The notes: generated by a model from the sequence alone, not told the origin. A DNA stretch of 26,511 bases from Phytophthora quininea (GCA_011947345.1 JAAVTG010000336.1:1-26511); one strand, 5' to 3'; positions 10,405 to 22,390 are shown, counted from the stretch's first letter. Program-made: numbers and translations.

Positions 10405-10898
10405 TCCGTACGCTTTGCCAACCCCCAAACAAAATCGAAATTGACGCCGCTCTCCTGCCCCACACACGACAAACACACGCCCCGCGCGCTGCTGGCTGCC
10501 TCGTCCCAACAACCTTCCCAGCACGCTCGCTCGTTTGCGCACGCATGTGACGCGACCTGGCGGCCACGGCGCGCAGACCCATTCCTCGAGCTGTGTCGGA
10601 GCCGCCACACCGTTGACGTCGTCGCCGATGCGTGCCTCCGTTCGCTCCTCAGCCAGAGTGAGTGGGCCAGCAATGCAGAGACGGAGAACACGCGCAGCCA
10701 CTTTGCGGTCGAGCCCACAGTCGGTCTCGATGGCGGTCGCTCGACCCGCCACTACTGGACTGGCACAAGCCACAAGCGTGCCGGCTCGAAGTGGGCCTCG
10801 GACACAGTCAGACGGGCTGACAGCAGCAGCCCAGGGCGTGCTGCAGGCCGACAAGCGGTCGTTCCGGCCAGCCAACAAGCTGCGCGGCGCAAAAGGAG

Positions 10899-10969
10899 CT
10901 TCCGTCCGGGAATTGAACCCGGGTCACCCGCGTGACAGGCGGGTATACTAACCACTATACTAACGAGAA
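10899..10969 (-). tRNA. tRNA-Asp(GUC) copy D20, 71 nt
   Basis: Acceptor-run deletion (cttccg); the rest matches D3. Confidence 0.86.
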
Positions 10970-11470
10970 TCCGTACGCTTTGCCAACCCCCAAACAAAAT
11001 CGAAATTGACGCCGCTCTCCTGCCCCACACACGACAAACACACGCCCCGCGCGCTGCTGGCTGCCTCTGCACACGTCCCAACAACCTTCCCAGCACGCTC
11101 GCTCGTTTGCGCACGCATGTGACGCGACCTGGCGGCCACGGCGCGCAGACCCATTCCTCGAGCTGTGTCGGAGCCGCCACACCGTTGACGTCGTCGCCGA
11201 TGCGTGCCTCCGTTCGCTCCTCAGCCAGAGTGAGTGGGCCAGCAATGCAGAGACGGAGAACACGCGCAGCCACTTTGCGGTCGAGCCCACAGTCGGTCTC
11301 GATGGCGGTCGCTCGACCCGCCACTGCTGGACTGGCACAAGCCACAAGCGTGCCGGCTCGAAGTGGGCCTCGGACACAGTCAGACGGGCTGACAGCAGCA
11401 GCCCAGGGCGTGCTGCAGGCCGACAAGCGGTCGTTCCGGCCAGCCAACAAGCTGCGCGGCGCAAAAGGAG

Positions 11471-11542
11471 CTTCCCGTCCGGGAATTGAACCCGGGTCAC
11501 CCGCGTGACAGGCGGGTATACTAACCACTATACTAACGAGAA
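11471..11542 (-). tRNA. tRNA-Asp(GUC) copy D21, full length
   Basis: Identical to D3 over 72 nt, 572 bp from D20. Confidence 0.96.
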
Positions 11543-12042
11543 TCCGTACGCTTTGCCAACCCCCAAACAAAATCGAAATTGACGCCGCTCTCCTGCCCCA
11601 CACACGACAAACACACGCCCCGCGCTGCTGGCTGCCTCTGCACACGTCCCAACAACCTTCCCAGCACGCTCGCTCGTTTGCGCACGCATGTGACGCGACC
11701 TGGCGGCCACGGCGCGCAGACCCATTCCTCGAGCTGTGTCGGAGCCGCCACACCGTTGACGTCGTCGCCGATGCGTGCCTCCGTTCGCTCCTCAGCCAGA
11801 GTGAGTGGGCCAGCAATGCAGAGACGGAGAACACGCGCAGCCACTTTGCGGTCGAGCCCACAGTCGGTCTCGATGGCGGTCGCTCGACCCGCCACTACTG
11901 GACTGGCACAAGCCACAAGCGTGCCGGCTCGAAGTGGGCCTCGGACACAGTCAGACGGGCTGACAGCAGCAGCCCAGGGCGTGCTGCAGGCCGACAAGCG
12001 GTCGTTCCGGCCAGCCAAACAAGCTGCGCGGCGCAAAAGGAG

Positions 12043-12113
12043 CTTCCCGTCCGGGAATTGAACCCGGTCACCCGCGTGACAGGCGGGTATACTAACCACT
12101 ATACTAACGAGAA
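12043..12113 (-). tRNA. tRNA-Asp(GUC) copy D22, 71 nt
   Basis: One G missing from cccggg, so the variable region is 3 nt if the T stem stays complete. Same change as D4, D24, D33 and D40. Confidence 0.87.
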
Positions 12114-12615
12114 TCCGTACGCTTTGCCAACCCCCAAACAAAATCGAAATTGACGCCGCTCTCCTGCCCCACACACGACAAACACACGCCCCGCGCGCTG
12201 CTGGCTGCCTCTGCACACGTCCCAACAACCTTCCCAGCACGCTCGCTCGTTTGCGCACGCATGTGACGCGACCTGGCGGCCACGGCGCGCAGACCCATTC
12301 CTCGAGCTGTGTCGGAGCCGCCACACCGTTGACGTCGTCGCCGATGCGTGCCTCCGTTCGCTCCTCAGCCAGAGTGAGTGGGCCAGCAATGCAGAGACGG
12401 AGAACACGCGCAGCCACTTTGCGGTCGAGCCCACAGTCGGTCTCGATGGCGGTCGCTCGACCCGCCACTACTGGACTGGCACAAGCCACAAGCGTGCCGG
12501 CTCGAAGTGGGCCTCGGACACAGTCAGACGGGCTGACAGCAGCAGCCCAGGGCGTGCTGCAGGCCGACAAGCGGTCGTTCCGGCCAGCCAAACAAGCTGC
12601 GCGGCGCAAAAGGAG

Positions 12616-12687
12616 CTTCCCGTCCGGGAATTGAACCCGGGTCACCCGCGTGACAGGCGGGTATACTAACCACTATACTAACGAGAA
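12616..12687 (-). tRNA. tRNA-Asp(GUC) copy D23, full length
   Basis: Identical to D3 over 72 nt. It bounds the homogeneous block on the left: S23, on its right, is the first spacer with gcctttgc instead of gcctctgc. Confidence 0.96.
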
Positions 12688-13189
12688 TCCGTACGCTTTG
12701 CCAACCCCCAAACAAAATCGAAATTGACGCCGCTCTCCTGCCCCACACACGACAAACACACGCCCCGCGCGCTGCTGGCTGCCTTTGCACACGTCCCAAC
12801 AACCTTCCCAGCACGCTCGCTCGTTTGCGCACGCATGTGACGCGACCTGGCGGCCACGGCGCGCAGACCCATTCCTCGAGCTGTGTCGGAGCCGCCACAC
12901 CGTTGACGTCGTCGCCGATGCGTGCCTCCGTTCGCTCCTCAGCCAGAGTGAGTGGGCCAGCAATGCAGAGACGGAGAACACGCGCAGCCACTTTGCGGTC
13001 GAGCCCACAGTCGGTCTCGATGGCGGTCGCTCGACCCGCCACTACTGGACTGGCACAAGCCACAAGCGTGCCGGCTCGAAGTGGGCCTCGGACACAGTCA
13101 GACGGGCTGACAGCAGCAGCCCAGGGCGTGCTGCAGGCCGACAAGCGGTCGTTCCGGCCAGCCAAACAAGCTGCGCGGCGCAAAAGGAG

Positions 13190-13260
13190 CTTCCCGTCCG
13201 GGAATTGAACCCGGTCACCCGCGTGACAGGCGGGTATACTAACCACTATACTAACGAGAA
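13190..13260 (-). tRNA. tRNA-Asp(GUC) copy D24, 71 nt
   Basis: Only imperfect gene inside the homogeneous block: one G missing from cccggg. As its neighbours are otherwise identical, a consensus error is more likely here than decay. Confidence 0.87.
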
Positions 13261-13761
13261 TCCGTACGCTTTGCCAACCCCCAAACAAAATCGAAATTGA
13301 CGCCGCTCTCCTGCCCCACACACGACAAACACACGCCCCGCGCGCTGCTGGCTGCCTTTGCACACGTCCCAACAACCTTCCCAGCACGCTCGCTCGTTTG
13401 CGCACGCATGTGACGCGACCTGGCGGCCACGGCGCGCAGACCCATTCCTCGAGCTGTGTCGGAGCCGCCACACCGTTGACGTCGTCGCCGATGCGTGCCT
13501 CCGTTCGCTCCTCAGCCAGAGTGAGTGGGCCAGCAATGCAGAGACGGAGAACACGCGCAGCCACTTTGCGGTCGAGCCCACAGTCGGTCTCGATGGCGGT
13601 CGCTCGACCCGCCACTACTGGACTGGCACAAGCCACAAGCGTGCCGGCTCGAAGTGGGCCTCGGACACAGTCAGACGGGCTGACAGCAGCAGCCCAGGGC
13701 GTGCTGCAGGCCGACAAGCGGTCGTTCCGGCCAGCCAACAAGCTGCGCGGCGCAAAAGGAG

Positions 13762-13833
13762 CTTCCCGTCCGGGAATTGAACCCGGGTCACCCGCGTGAC
13801 AGGCGGGTATACTAACCACTATACTAACGAGAA
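13762..13833 (-). tRNA. tRNA-Asp(GUC) copy D25, full length
   Basis: Identical to D3; inside the homogeneous block. Confidence 0.96.
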
Positions 13834-14334
13834 TCCGTACGCTTTGCCAACCCCCAAACAAAATCGAAATTGACGCCGCTCTCCTGCCCCACACACGACA
13901 AACACACGCCCCGCGCGCTGCTGGCTGCCTTTGCACACGTCCCAACAACCTTCCCAGCACGCTCGCTCGTTTGCGCACGCATGTGACGCGACCTGGCGGC
14001 CACGGCGCGCAGACCCATTCCTCGAGCTGTGTCGGAGCCGCCACACCGTTGACGTCGTCGCCGATGCGTGCCTCCGTTCGCTCCTCAGCCAGAGTGAGTG
14101 GGCCAGCAATGCAGAGACGGAGAACACGCGCAGCCACTTTGCGGTCGAGCCCACAGTCGGTCTCGATGGCGGTCGCTCGACCCGCCACTACTGGACTGGC
14201 ACAAGCCACAAGCGTGCCGGCTCGAAGTGGGCCTCGGACACAGTCAGACGGGCTGACAGCAGCAGCCCAGGGCGTGCTGCAGGCCGACAAGCGGTCGTTC
14301 CGGCCAGCCAACAAGCTGCGCGGCGCAAAAGGAG

Positions 14335-14406
14335 CTTCCCGTCCGGGAATTGAACCCGGGTCACCCGCGTGACAGGCGGGTATACTAACCACTATACTAA
14401 CGAGAA
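14335..14406 (-). tRNA. tRNA-Asp(GUC) copy D26, full length
   Basis: Identical to D3; exactly 573 bp from both neighbours, the modal unit. Confidence 0.96.
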
Positions 14407-14907
14407 TCCGTACGCTTTGCCAACCCCCAAACAAAATCGAAATTGACGCCGCTCTCCTGCCCCACACACGACAAACACACGCCCCGCGCGCTGCTGGCTG
14501 CCTTTGCACACGTCCCAACAACCTTCCCAGCACGCTCGCTCGTTTGCGCACGCATGTGACGCGACCTGGCGGCCACGGCGCGCAGACCCATTCCTCGAGC
14601 TGTGTCGGAGCCGCCACACCGTTGACGTCGTCGCCGATGCGTGCCTCCGTTCGCTCCTCAGCCAGAGTGAGTGGGCCAGCAATGCAGAGACGGAGAACAC
14701 GCGCAGCCACTTTGCGGTCGAGCCCACAGTCGGTCTCGATGGCGGTCGCTCGACCCGCCACTACTGGACTGGCACAAGCCACAAGCGTGCCGGCTCGAAG
14801 TGGGCCTCGGACACAGTCAGACGGGCTGACAGCAGCAGCCCAGGGCGTGCTGCAGGCCGACAAGCGGTCGTTCCGGCCAGCCAACAAGCTGCGCGGCGCA
14901 AAAGGAG

Positions 14908-14979
14908 CTTCCCGTCCGGGAATTGAACCCGGGTCACCCGCGTGACAGGCGGGTATACTAACCACTATACTAACGAGAA
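14908..14979 (-). tRNA. tRNA-Asp(GUC) copy D27, full length
   Basis: Identical to D3; the spacer on its right (S27) has the 3-A form. Confidence 0.96.
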
Positions 14980-15481
14980 TCCGTACGCTTTGCCAACCCC
15001 CAAACAAAATCGAAATTGACGCCGCTCTCCTGCCCCACACACGACAAACACACGCCCCGCGCGCTGCTGGCTGCCTTTGCACACGTCCCAACAACCTTCC
15101 CAGCACGCTCGCTCGTTTGCGCACGCATGTGACGCGACCTGGCGGCCACGGCGCGCAGACCCATTCCTCGAGCTGTGTCGGAGCCGCCACACCGTTGACG
15201 TCGTCGCCGATGCGTGCCTCCGTTCGCTCCTCAGCCAGAGTGAGTGGGCCAGCAATGCAGAGACGGAGAACACGCGCAGCCACTTTGCGGTCGAGCCCAC
15301 AGTCGGTCTCGATGGCGGTCGCTCGACCCGCCACTACTGGACTGGCACAAGCCACAAGCGTGCCGGCTCGAAGTGGGCCTCGGACACAGTCAGACGGGCT
15401 GACAGCAGCAGCCCAGGGCGTGCTGCAGGCCGACAAGCGGTCGTTCCGGCCAGCCAAACAAGCTGCGCGGCGCAAAAGGAG

Positions 15482-15553
15482 CTTCCCGTCCGGGAATTGA
15501 ACCCGGGTCACCCGCGTGACAGGCGGGTATACTAACCACTATACTAACGAGAA
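15482..15553 (-). tRNA. tRNA-Asp(GUC) copy D28, full length
   Basis: Identical to D3; flanked on both sides by 502-nt spacers. Confidence 0.96.
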
Positions 15554-16055
15554 TCCGTACGCTTTGCCAACCCCCAAACAAAATCGAAATTGACGCCGCT
15601 CTCCTGCCCCACACACGACAAACACACGCCCCGCGCGCTGCTGGCTGCCTTTGCACACGTCCCAACAACCTTCCCAGCACGCTCGCTCGTTTGCGCACGC
15701 ATGTGACGCGACCTGGCGGCCACGGCGCGCAGACCCATTCCTCGAGCTGTGTCGGAGCCGCCACACCGTTGACGTCGTCGCCGATGCGTGCCTCCGTTCG
15801 CTCCTCAGCCAGAGTGAGTGGGCCAGCAATGCAGAGACGGAGAACACGCGCAGCCACTTTGCGGTCGAGCCCACAGTCGGTCTCGATGGCGGTCGCTCGA
15901 CCCGCCACTACTGGACTGGCACAAGCCACAAGCGTGCCGGCTCGAAGTGGGCCTCGGACACAGTCAGACGGGCTGACAGCAGCAGCCCAGGGCGTGCTGC
16001 AGGCCGACAAGCGGTCGTTCCGGCCAGCCAAACAAGCTGCGCGGCGCAAAAGGAG

Positions 16056-16127
16056 CTTCCCGTCCGGGAATTGAACCCGGGTCACCCGCGTGACAGGCGG
16101 GTATACTAACCACTATACTAACGAGAA
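16056..16127 (-). tRNA. tRNA-Asp(GUC) copy D29, full length
   Basis: Identical to D3; 574 bp from D28 and 573 bp from D30. Confidence 0.96.
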
Positions 16128-16628
16128 TCCGTACGCTTTGCCAACCCCCAAACAAAATCGAAATTGACGCCGCTCTCCTGCCCCACACACGACAAACACA
16201 CGCCCCGCGCGCTGCTGGCTGCCTTTGCACACGTCCCAACAACCTTCCCAGCACGCTCGCTCGTTTGCGCACGCATGTGACGCGACCTGGCGGCCACGGC
16301 GCGCAGACCCATTCCTCGAGCTGTGTCGGAGCCGCCACACCGTTGACGTCGTCGCCGATGCGTGCCTCCGTTCGCTCCTCAGCCAGAGTGAGTGGGCCAG
16401 CAATGCAGAGACGGAGAACACGCGCAGCCACTTTGCGGTCGAGCCCACAGTCGGTCTCGATGGCGGTCGCTCGACCCGCCACTACTGGACTGGCACAAGC
16501 CACAAGCGTGCCGGCTCGAAGTGGGCCTCGGACACAGTCAGACGGGCTGACAGCAGCAGCCCAGGGCGTGCTGCAGGCCGACAAGCGGTCGTTCCGGCCA
16601 GCCAACAAGCTGCGCGGCGCAAAAGGAG

Positions 16629-16700
16629 CTTCCCGTCCGGGAATTGAACCCGGGTCACCCGCGTGACAGGCGGGTATACTAACCACTATACTAACGAGAA
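16629..16700 (-). tRNA. tRNA-Asp(GUC) copy D30, full length
   Basis: Identical to D3; last gene of the homogeneous block. Confidence 0.96.
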
Positions 16701-17201
16701 TCCGTACGCTTTGCCAACCCCCAAACAAAATCGAAATTGACGCCGCTCTCCTGCCCCACACACGACAAACACACGCCCCGCGCGCTGCTGGCTGCCTTTG
16801 CACACGTCCCAACAACCTTCCCAGCACGCTCGCTCGTTTGCGCACGCATGTGACGCGACCTGGCGGCCACGGCGCGCAGACCCATTCCTCGAGCTGTGTC
16901 GGAGCCGCCACACCGTTGACGTCGTCGCCGATGCGTGCCTCCGTTCGCTCCTCAGCCAGAGTGAGTGGGCCAGCAATGCAGAGACGGAGAACACGCGCAG
17001 CCACTTTGCGGTCGAGCCCACAGTCGGTCTCGATGGCGGTCGCTCGACCCGCCACTACTGGACTGGCACAAGCCACAAGCGTGCCGGCTCGAAGTGGGCC
17101 TCGGACACAGTCAGACGGGCTGACAGCAGCAGCCCAGGGCGTGCTGCAGGCCGACAAGCGGTCGTTCCGGCCAGCCAACAAGCTGCGCGGCGCAAAAGGA
17201 G

Positions 17202-17272
17202 CTTCCGTCCGGGAATTGAACCCGGGTCACCCGCGTGACAGGCGGGTATACTAACCACTATACTAACGAGAA
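17202..17272 (-). tRNA. tRNA-Asp(GUC) copy D31, 71 nt
   Basis: Acceptor-run deletion (cttccg). It marks the right border of the homogeneous block: S31 returns to gcctctgc and cactgctgg. Confidence 0.86.
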
Positions 17273-17773
17273 TCCGTACGCTTTGCCAACCCCCAAACAA
17301 AATCGAAATTGACGCCGCTCTCCTGCCCCACACACGACAAACACACGCCCCGCGCGCTGCTGGCTGCCTCTGCACACGTCCCAACAACCTTCCCAGCACG
17401 CTCGCTCGTTTGCGCACGCATGTGACGCGACCTGGCGGCCACGGCGCGCAGACCCATTCCTCGAGCTGTGTCGGAGCCGCCACACCGTTGACGTCGTCGC
17501 CGATGCGTGCCTCCGTTCGCTCCTCAGCCAGAGTGAGTGGGCCAGCAATGCAGAGACGGAGAACACGCGCAGCCACTTTGCGGTCGAGCCCACAGTCGGT
17601 CTCGATGGCGGTCGCTCGACCCGCCACTGCTGGACTGGCACAAGCCACAAGCGTGCCGGCTCGAAGTGGGCCTCGGACACAGTCAGACGGGCTGACAGCA
17701 GCAGCCCAGGGCGTGCTGCAGGCCGACAAGCGGTCGTTCCGGCCAGCCAACAAGCTGCGCGGCGCAAAAGGAG

Positions 17774-17844
17774 CTTCCGTCCGGGAATTGAACCCAGGTC
17801 ACCCGCGTGACAGGCGGGTATACTAACCACTATACTAACGAGAA
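17774..17844 (-). tRNA. tRNA-Asp(GUC) copy D32, 71 nt
   Basis: Acceptor-run deletion plus the cccagg variant, as in D15. Its upstream spacer S32 is the most rearranged in structure: -3 bp, +3 bp and -7 bp. Confidence 0.85.
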
Positions 17845-18338
17845 TCCGTACGCTTTGCCAACCCCCAAACAAAATCGAAATTGACGCCGCTCTCCTGCCC
17901 CACACACGACAAACACACGCCCGCGCTGCTGGCTGCCTTTGCACACGTCCCAACAACCTTCCCAGCACGCTCGCTCGTTTGCGCACGCATGTGACGCGAC
18001 CTGGCGGCCACGGCGCGCAGACCCATTCCTCGAGCTGTGTCGGAGCCGCCACGCCGTTGACGTCGTCGCCGATGCGTGCCTCCGTTCGCTCCTCAGCCAG
18101 AGTGAGTGGGCCAGCAATGCAGAGACGGAGAACACGCGCAGCCACTTTGCGGTCGAGCCCACAGTCGGTCTCGATGGCGGTCGCTCGACCGCCCGCCACT
18201 GCTGGACTGGCACAAGCGTGCCGGCTCGAAGTGGGCCTCGGACACAGTCAGACGGGCTGACAGCAGCAGCCCAGGGCGTGCTGCAGGCCGACAAGCGGTC
18301 GTTCCGGCCAGCCAACAAGCTGCGCGGCGCAAAAGGAG

Positions 18339-18409
18339 CTTCCCGTCCGGGAATTGAACCCGGTCACCCGCGTGACAGGCGGGTATACTAACCACTATAC
18401 TAACGAGAA
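18339..18409 (-). tRNA. tRNA-Asp(GUC) copy D33, 71 nt
   Basis: One G missing from cccggg. Its upstream A/T-rich element is shortened by one G (aatcaaatt). Confidence 0.86.
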
Positions 18410-18909
18410 TCCGTACGCTTTGCCAACCCCCAAACAAAATCAAATTGACGCCGCTCTCCTGCCCCACACACGACAAACACACGCCCCGCGCGCTGCTGGC
18501 TGCCTCTGCACACGTCCCAACAACCTTCCCAGCACGCTCGCTCGTTTGCGCACGCATGTGACGCGACCTGGCGGCCACGGCGCGCAGACCCATTCCTCGA
18601 GCTGTGTCGGAGCCGCCACACCGTTGACGTCGTCGCCGATGCGTGCCTCCGTTCGCTCCTCAGCCAGAGTGAGTGGGCCAGCAATGCAGAGACGGAGAAC
18701 ACGCGCAGCCACTTTGCGGTCGAGCCCACAGTCGGTCTCGATGGCGGTCGCTCGACCCGCCACTGCTGGACTGGCACAAGCCACAAGCGTGCCGGCTCGA
18801 AGTGGGCCTCGGACACAGTCAGACGGGCTGACAGCAGCAGCCCAGGGCGTGCTGCAGGCCGACAAGCGGTCGTTCCGGCCAGCCAACAAGCTGCGCGGCG
18901 CAAAAGGAG

Positions 18910-18981
18910 CTTCCCGTCCGGGAATTGAACCCGGGTCACCCGCGTGACAGGCGGGTATACTAACCACTATACTAACGAGAA
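18910..18981 (-). tRNA. tRNA-Asp(GUC) copy D34, full length
   Basis: Identical to D3 over 72 nt; S34 on its right has a 4-bp loss near 19403. Confidence 0.96.
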
Positions 18982-19478
18982 TCCGTACGCTTTGCCAACC
19001 CCCAAACAAAATCGAAATTGACGCCGCTCTCCTGCCCCACACACGACAAACACACGCCCCGCGCGCTGCTGGCTGCCTCTGCACACGTCCCAACAACCTT
19101 CCCAGCACGCTCGCTCGTTTGCGCACGCATGTGACGCGACCTGGCGGCCACGGCGCGCAGACCCATTCCTCGAGCTGTGTCGGAGCCGCCACACCGTTGA
19201 CGTCGTCGCCGATGCGTGCCTCCGTTCGCTCCTCAGCCAGAGTGAGTGGGCCAGCAATGCAGAGACGGAGAACACGCGCAGCCACTTTGCGGTCGAGCCC
19301 ACAGTCGGTCTCGATGGCGGTCGCTCGACCCGCCACTACTGGACTGGCACAAGCCACAAGCGTGCCGGCTCGAAGTGGGCCTCGGACACAGTCAGACGGG
19401 CTGCAGCAGCCCAGGGCGTGCTGCAGGCCGACAAGCGGTCGTTCCGGCCAGCCAACAAGCTGCGCGGCGCAAAAGGAG

Positions 19479-19550
19479 CTTCCCGTCCGGGAATTGAACC
19501 CAGGTCACCCGCGTGACAGGCGGGTATACTAACCACTATACTAACGAGAA
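19479..19550 (-). tRNA. tRNA-Asp(GUC) copy D35, full length, T-stem variant
   Basis: 72 nt with cccagg (U-G T-stem pair); otherwise as D3. Its upstream spacer S35 carries gcctttgc, outside the homogeneous block. Confidence 0.95.
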
Positions 19551-20047
19551 TCCGTACGCTTTGCCAACCCCCAAACAAAATCGAAATTGACGCCGCTCTC
19601 CTGCCCCACACGACAAACACACGCCCCGCGCTGCTGGCTGCCTTTGCACACGTCCCAACAACCTTCCCAGCACGCTCGCTCGTTTGCGCACGCATGTGAC
19701 GCGACCTGGCGGCCACGGCGCGCAGACCCATTCCTCGAGCTGTGTCGGAGCCGCCACACCGTTGACGTCGTCGCCGATGCGTGCCTCCGTTCGCTCCTCA
19801 GCCAGAGTGAGTGGGCCAGCAATGCAGAGACGGAGAACACGCGCAGCCACTTTGCGGTCGAGCCCACAGTCGGTCTCGATGGCGGTCGCTCGACCCGCCA
19901 CTGCTGGACTGGCACAAGCCACAAGCGTGCCGGCTCGAAGTGGGCCTCGGACACAGTCAGACGGGCTGACAGCAGCAGCCCAGGGCGTGCTGCAGGCCGA
20001 CAAGCGGTCGTTCCGGCCAGCCAACAAGCTGCGCGGCGCAAAAGGAG

Positions 20048-20118
20048 CTTCCGTCCGGGAATTGAACCCGGGTCACCCGCGTGACAGGCGGGTATACTAA
20101 CCACTATACTAACGAGAA
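20048..20118 (-). tRNA. tRNA-Asp(GUC) copy D36, 71 nt
   Basis: Acceptor-run deletion (cttccg). Upstream spacer S36 lost 4 bp (tttgcgcatgtg) in addition to the short CACACA and GCGCGC forms. Confidence 0.86.
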
Positions 20119-20611
20119 TCCGTACGCTTTGCCAACCCCCAAACAAAATCGAAATTGACGCCGCTCTCCTGCCCCACACGACAAACACACGCCCCGCGCT
20201 GCTGGCTGCCTCTGCACACGTCCCAACAACCTTCCCAGCACGCTCGCTCGTTTGCGCATGTGACGCGACCTGGCGGCCACGGCGCGCAGACCCATTCCTC
20301 GAGCTGTGTCGGAGCCGCCACACCGTTGACGTCGTCGCCGATGCGTGCCTCCGTTCGCTCCTCAGCCAGAGTGAGTGGGCCAGCAATGCAGAGACGGAGA
20401 ACACGCGCAGCCACTTTGCGGTCGAGCCCACAGTCGGTCTCGATGGCGGTCGCTCGACCCGCCACTACTGGACTGGCACAAGCCACAAGCGTGCCGGCTC
20501 GAAGTGGGCCTCGGACACAGTCAGACGGGCTGACAGCAGCAGCCCAGGGCGTGCTGCAGGCCGACAAGCGGTCGTTCCGGCCAGCCAACAAGCTGCGCGG
20601 CGCAAAAGGAG

Positions 20612-20683
20612 CTTCCCGTCCGGGAATTGAACCCGGGTCACCCGCGTGACAGGCGGGTATACTAACCACTATACTAACGAGAA
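20612..20683 (-). tRNA. tRNA-Asp(GUC) copy D37, full length
   Basis: Identical to D3 over 72 nt; 564 bp from D36. Confidence 0.96.
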
Positions 20684-21182
20684 TCCGTACGCTTTGCCAA
20701 CCCCCAAACAAAATCGAAATTGACGCCGCTCTCCTGCCCCACACACGACAAACACACGCCCCGCGCTGCTGGCTGCCTTTGCACACGTCCCAACAACCTT
20801 CCCAGCACGCTCGCTCGTTTGCGCACGCATGTGACGCGACCTGGCGGCCACGGCGCGCAGACCCATTCCTCGAGCTGTGTCGGAGCCGCCACACCGTTGA
20901 CGTCGTCGCCGATGCGTGCCTCCGTTCGCTCCTCAGCCAGAGTGAGTGGGCCAGCAATGCAGAGACGGAGAACACGCGCAGCCACTTTGCGGTCGAGCCC
21001 ACAGTCGGTCTCGATGGCGGTCGCTCGACCCGCCACTACTGGACTGGCACAAGCCACAAGCGTGCCGGCTCGAAGTGGGCCTCGGACACAGTCAGACGGG
21101 CTGACAGCAGCAGCCCAGGGCGTGCTGCAGGCCGACAAGCGGTCGTTCCGGCCAGCCAACAAGCTGCGCGGCGCAAAAGGAG

Positions 21183-21254
21183 CTTCCCGTCCGGGAATTG
21201 AACCCGGGTCACCCGCGTGACAGGCGGGTATACTAACCACTATACTAACGAGAA
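21183..21254 (-). tRNA. tRNA-Asp(GUC) copy D38, full length
   Basis: Identical to D3 over 72 nt. S38 on its right has the shortest GCGCGC form (ccccgctgctgg) and a 3-bp loss near 21418. Confidence 0.96.
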
Positions 21255-21748
21255 TCCGTACGCTTTGCCAACCCCCAAACAAAATCGAAATTGACGCCGC
21301 TCTCCTGCCCCACACACGACAAACACACGCCCCGCTGCTGGCTGCCTCTGCACACGTCCCAACAACCTTCCCAGCACGCTCGCTCGTTTGCGCACGCATG
21401 TGACGCGACCTGGCGGCGGCGCGCAGACCCATTCCTCGAGCTGTGTCGGAGCCGCCACACCGTTGACGTCGTCGCCGATGCGTGCCTCCGTTCGCTCCTC
21501 AGCCAGAGTGAGTGGGCCAGCAATGCAGAGACGGAGAACACGCGCAGCCACTTTGCGGTCGAGCCCACAGTCGGTCTCGATGGCGGTCGCTCGACCCGCC
21601 ACTACTGGACTGGCACAAGCCACAAGCGTGCCGGCTCGAAGTGGGCCTCGGACACAGTCAGACGGGCTGACAGCAGCAGCCCAGGGCGTGCTGCAGGCCG
21701 ACAAGCGGTCGTTCCGGCCAGCCAACAAGCTGCGCGGCGCAAAAGGAG

Positions 21749-21820
21749 CTTCCCGTCCGGGAATTGAACCCGGGTCACCCGCGTGACAGGCGGGTATACT
21801 AACCACTATACTAACGAGAA
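21749..21820 (-). tRNA. tRNA-Asp(GUC) copy D39, full length
   Basis: Identical to D3 over 72 nt. The C run just upstream (S39) has four rather than five C, as in S1 and S7. Confidence 0.96.
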
Positions 21821-22319
21821 TCCGTACGCTTTGCCAACCCCAAACAAAATCGAAATTGACGCCGCTCTCCTGCCCCACACACGACAAACACACCCCCGCG
21901 CGCTGCTGGCTGCCTCTGCACACGTCCCAACAACCTTCCCAGCACGCTCGCTCGTTTGCGCACGCATGTGACGCGACCTGGCGGCCACGGCGCGCAGACC
22001 CATTCCTCGAGCTGTGTCGGAGCCGCCACACCGTTGACGTCGTCGCCGATGCGTGCCTCCGTTCGCTCCTCAGCCAGAGTGAGTGGGCCAGCAATGCAGA
22101 GACGGAGAACACGCGCAGCCACTTTGCGGTCGAGCCCACAGTCGGTCTCGATGGCGGTCGCTCGACCCGCCACTGCTGGACTGGCACAAGCCACAAGCGT
22201 GCCGGCTCGAAGTGGGCCTCGGACACAGTCAGACGGGCTGACAGCAGCAGCCCAGGGCGTGCTGCAGGCCGACAAGCGGTCGTTCCGGCCAGCCAACAAG
22301 CTGCGCGGCGCAAAAGGAG

Positions 22320-22390
22320 CTTCCCGTCCGGGAATTGAACCCGGTCACCCGCGTGACAGGCGGGTATACTAACCACTATACTAACGAGAA
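22320..22390 (-). tRNA. tRNA-Asp(GUC) copy D40, 71 nt
   Basis: One G missing from cccggg; otherwise intact. S40 on its right has lost 2 bp near 22465 and 3 bp near 22600. Confidence 0.86.

Larger units (their letters stand above)
12688..17201. repeat. Homogeneous sub-block of the array, spacers S23-S30
   Basis: Eight consecutive spacers share the same state at every variable site, including gcctttgc. They measure 501 or 502 nt, the difference being only the third A of gccaaacaag (S23, S27, S28). No microdeletions are seen. The seven enclosed genes are D24-D30; six are full length and D24 lacks one G. This contrasts with the mixed units on both sides and points to recent local amplification or conversion. 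An assembler collapsing or copying one unit could look the same. Confidence 0.85.
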
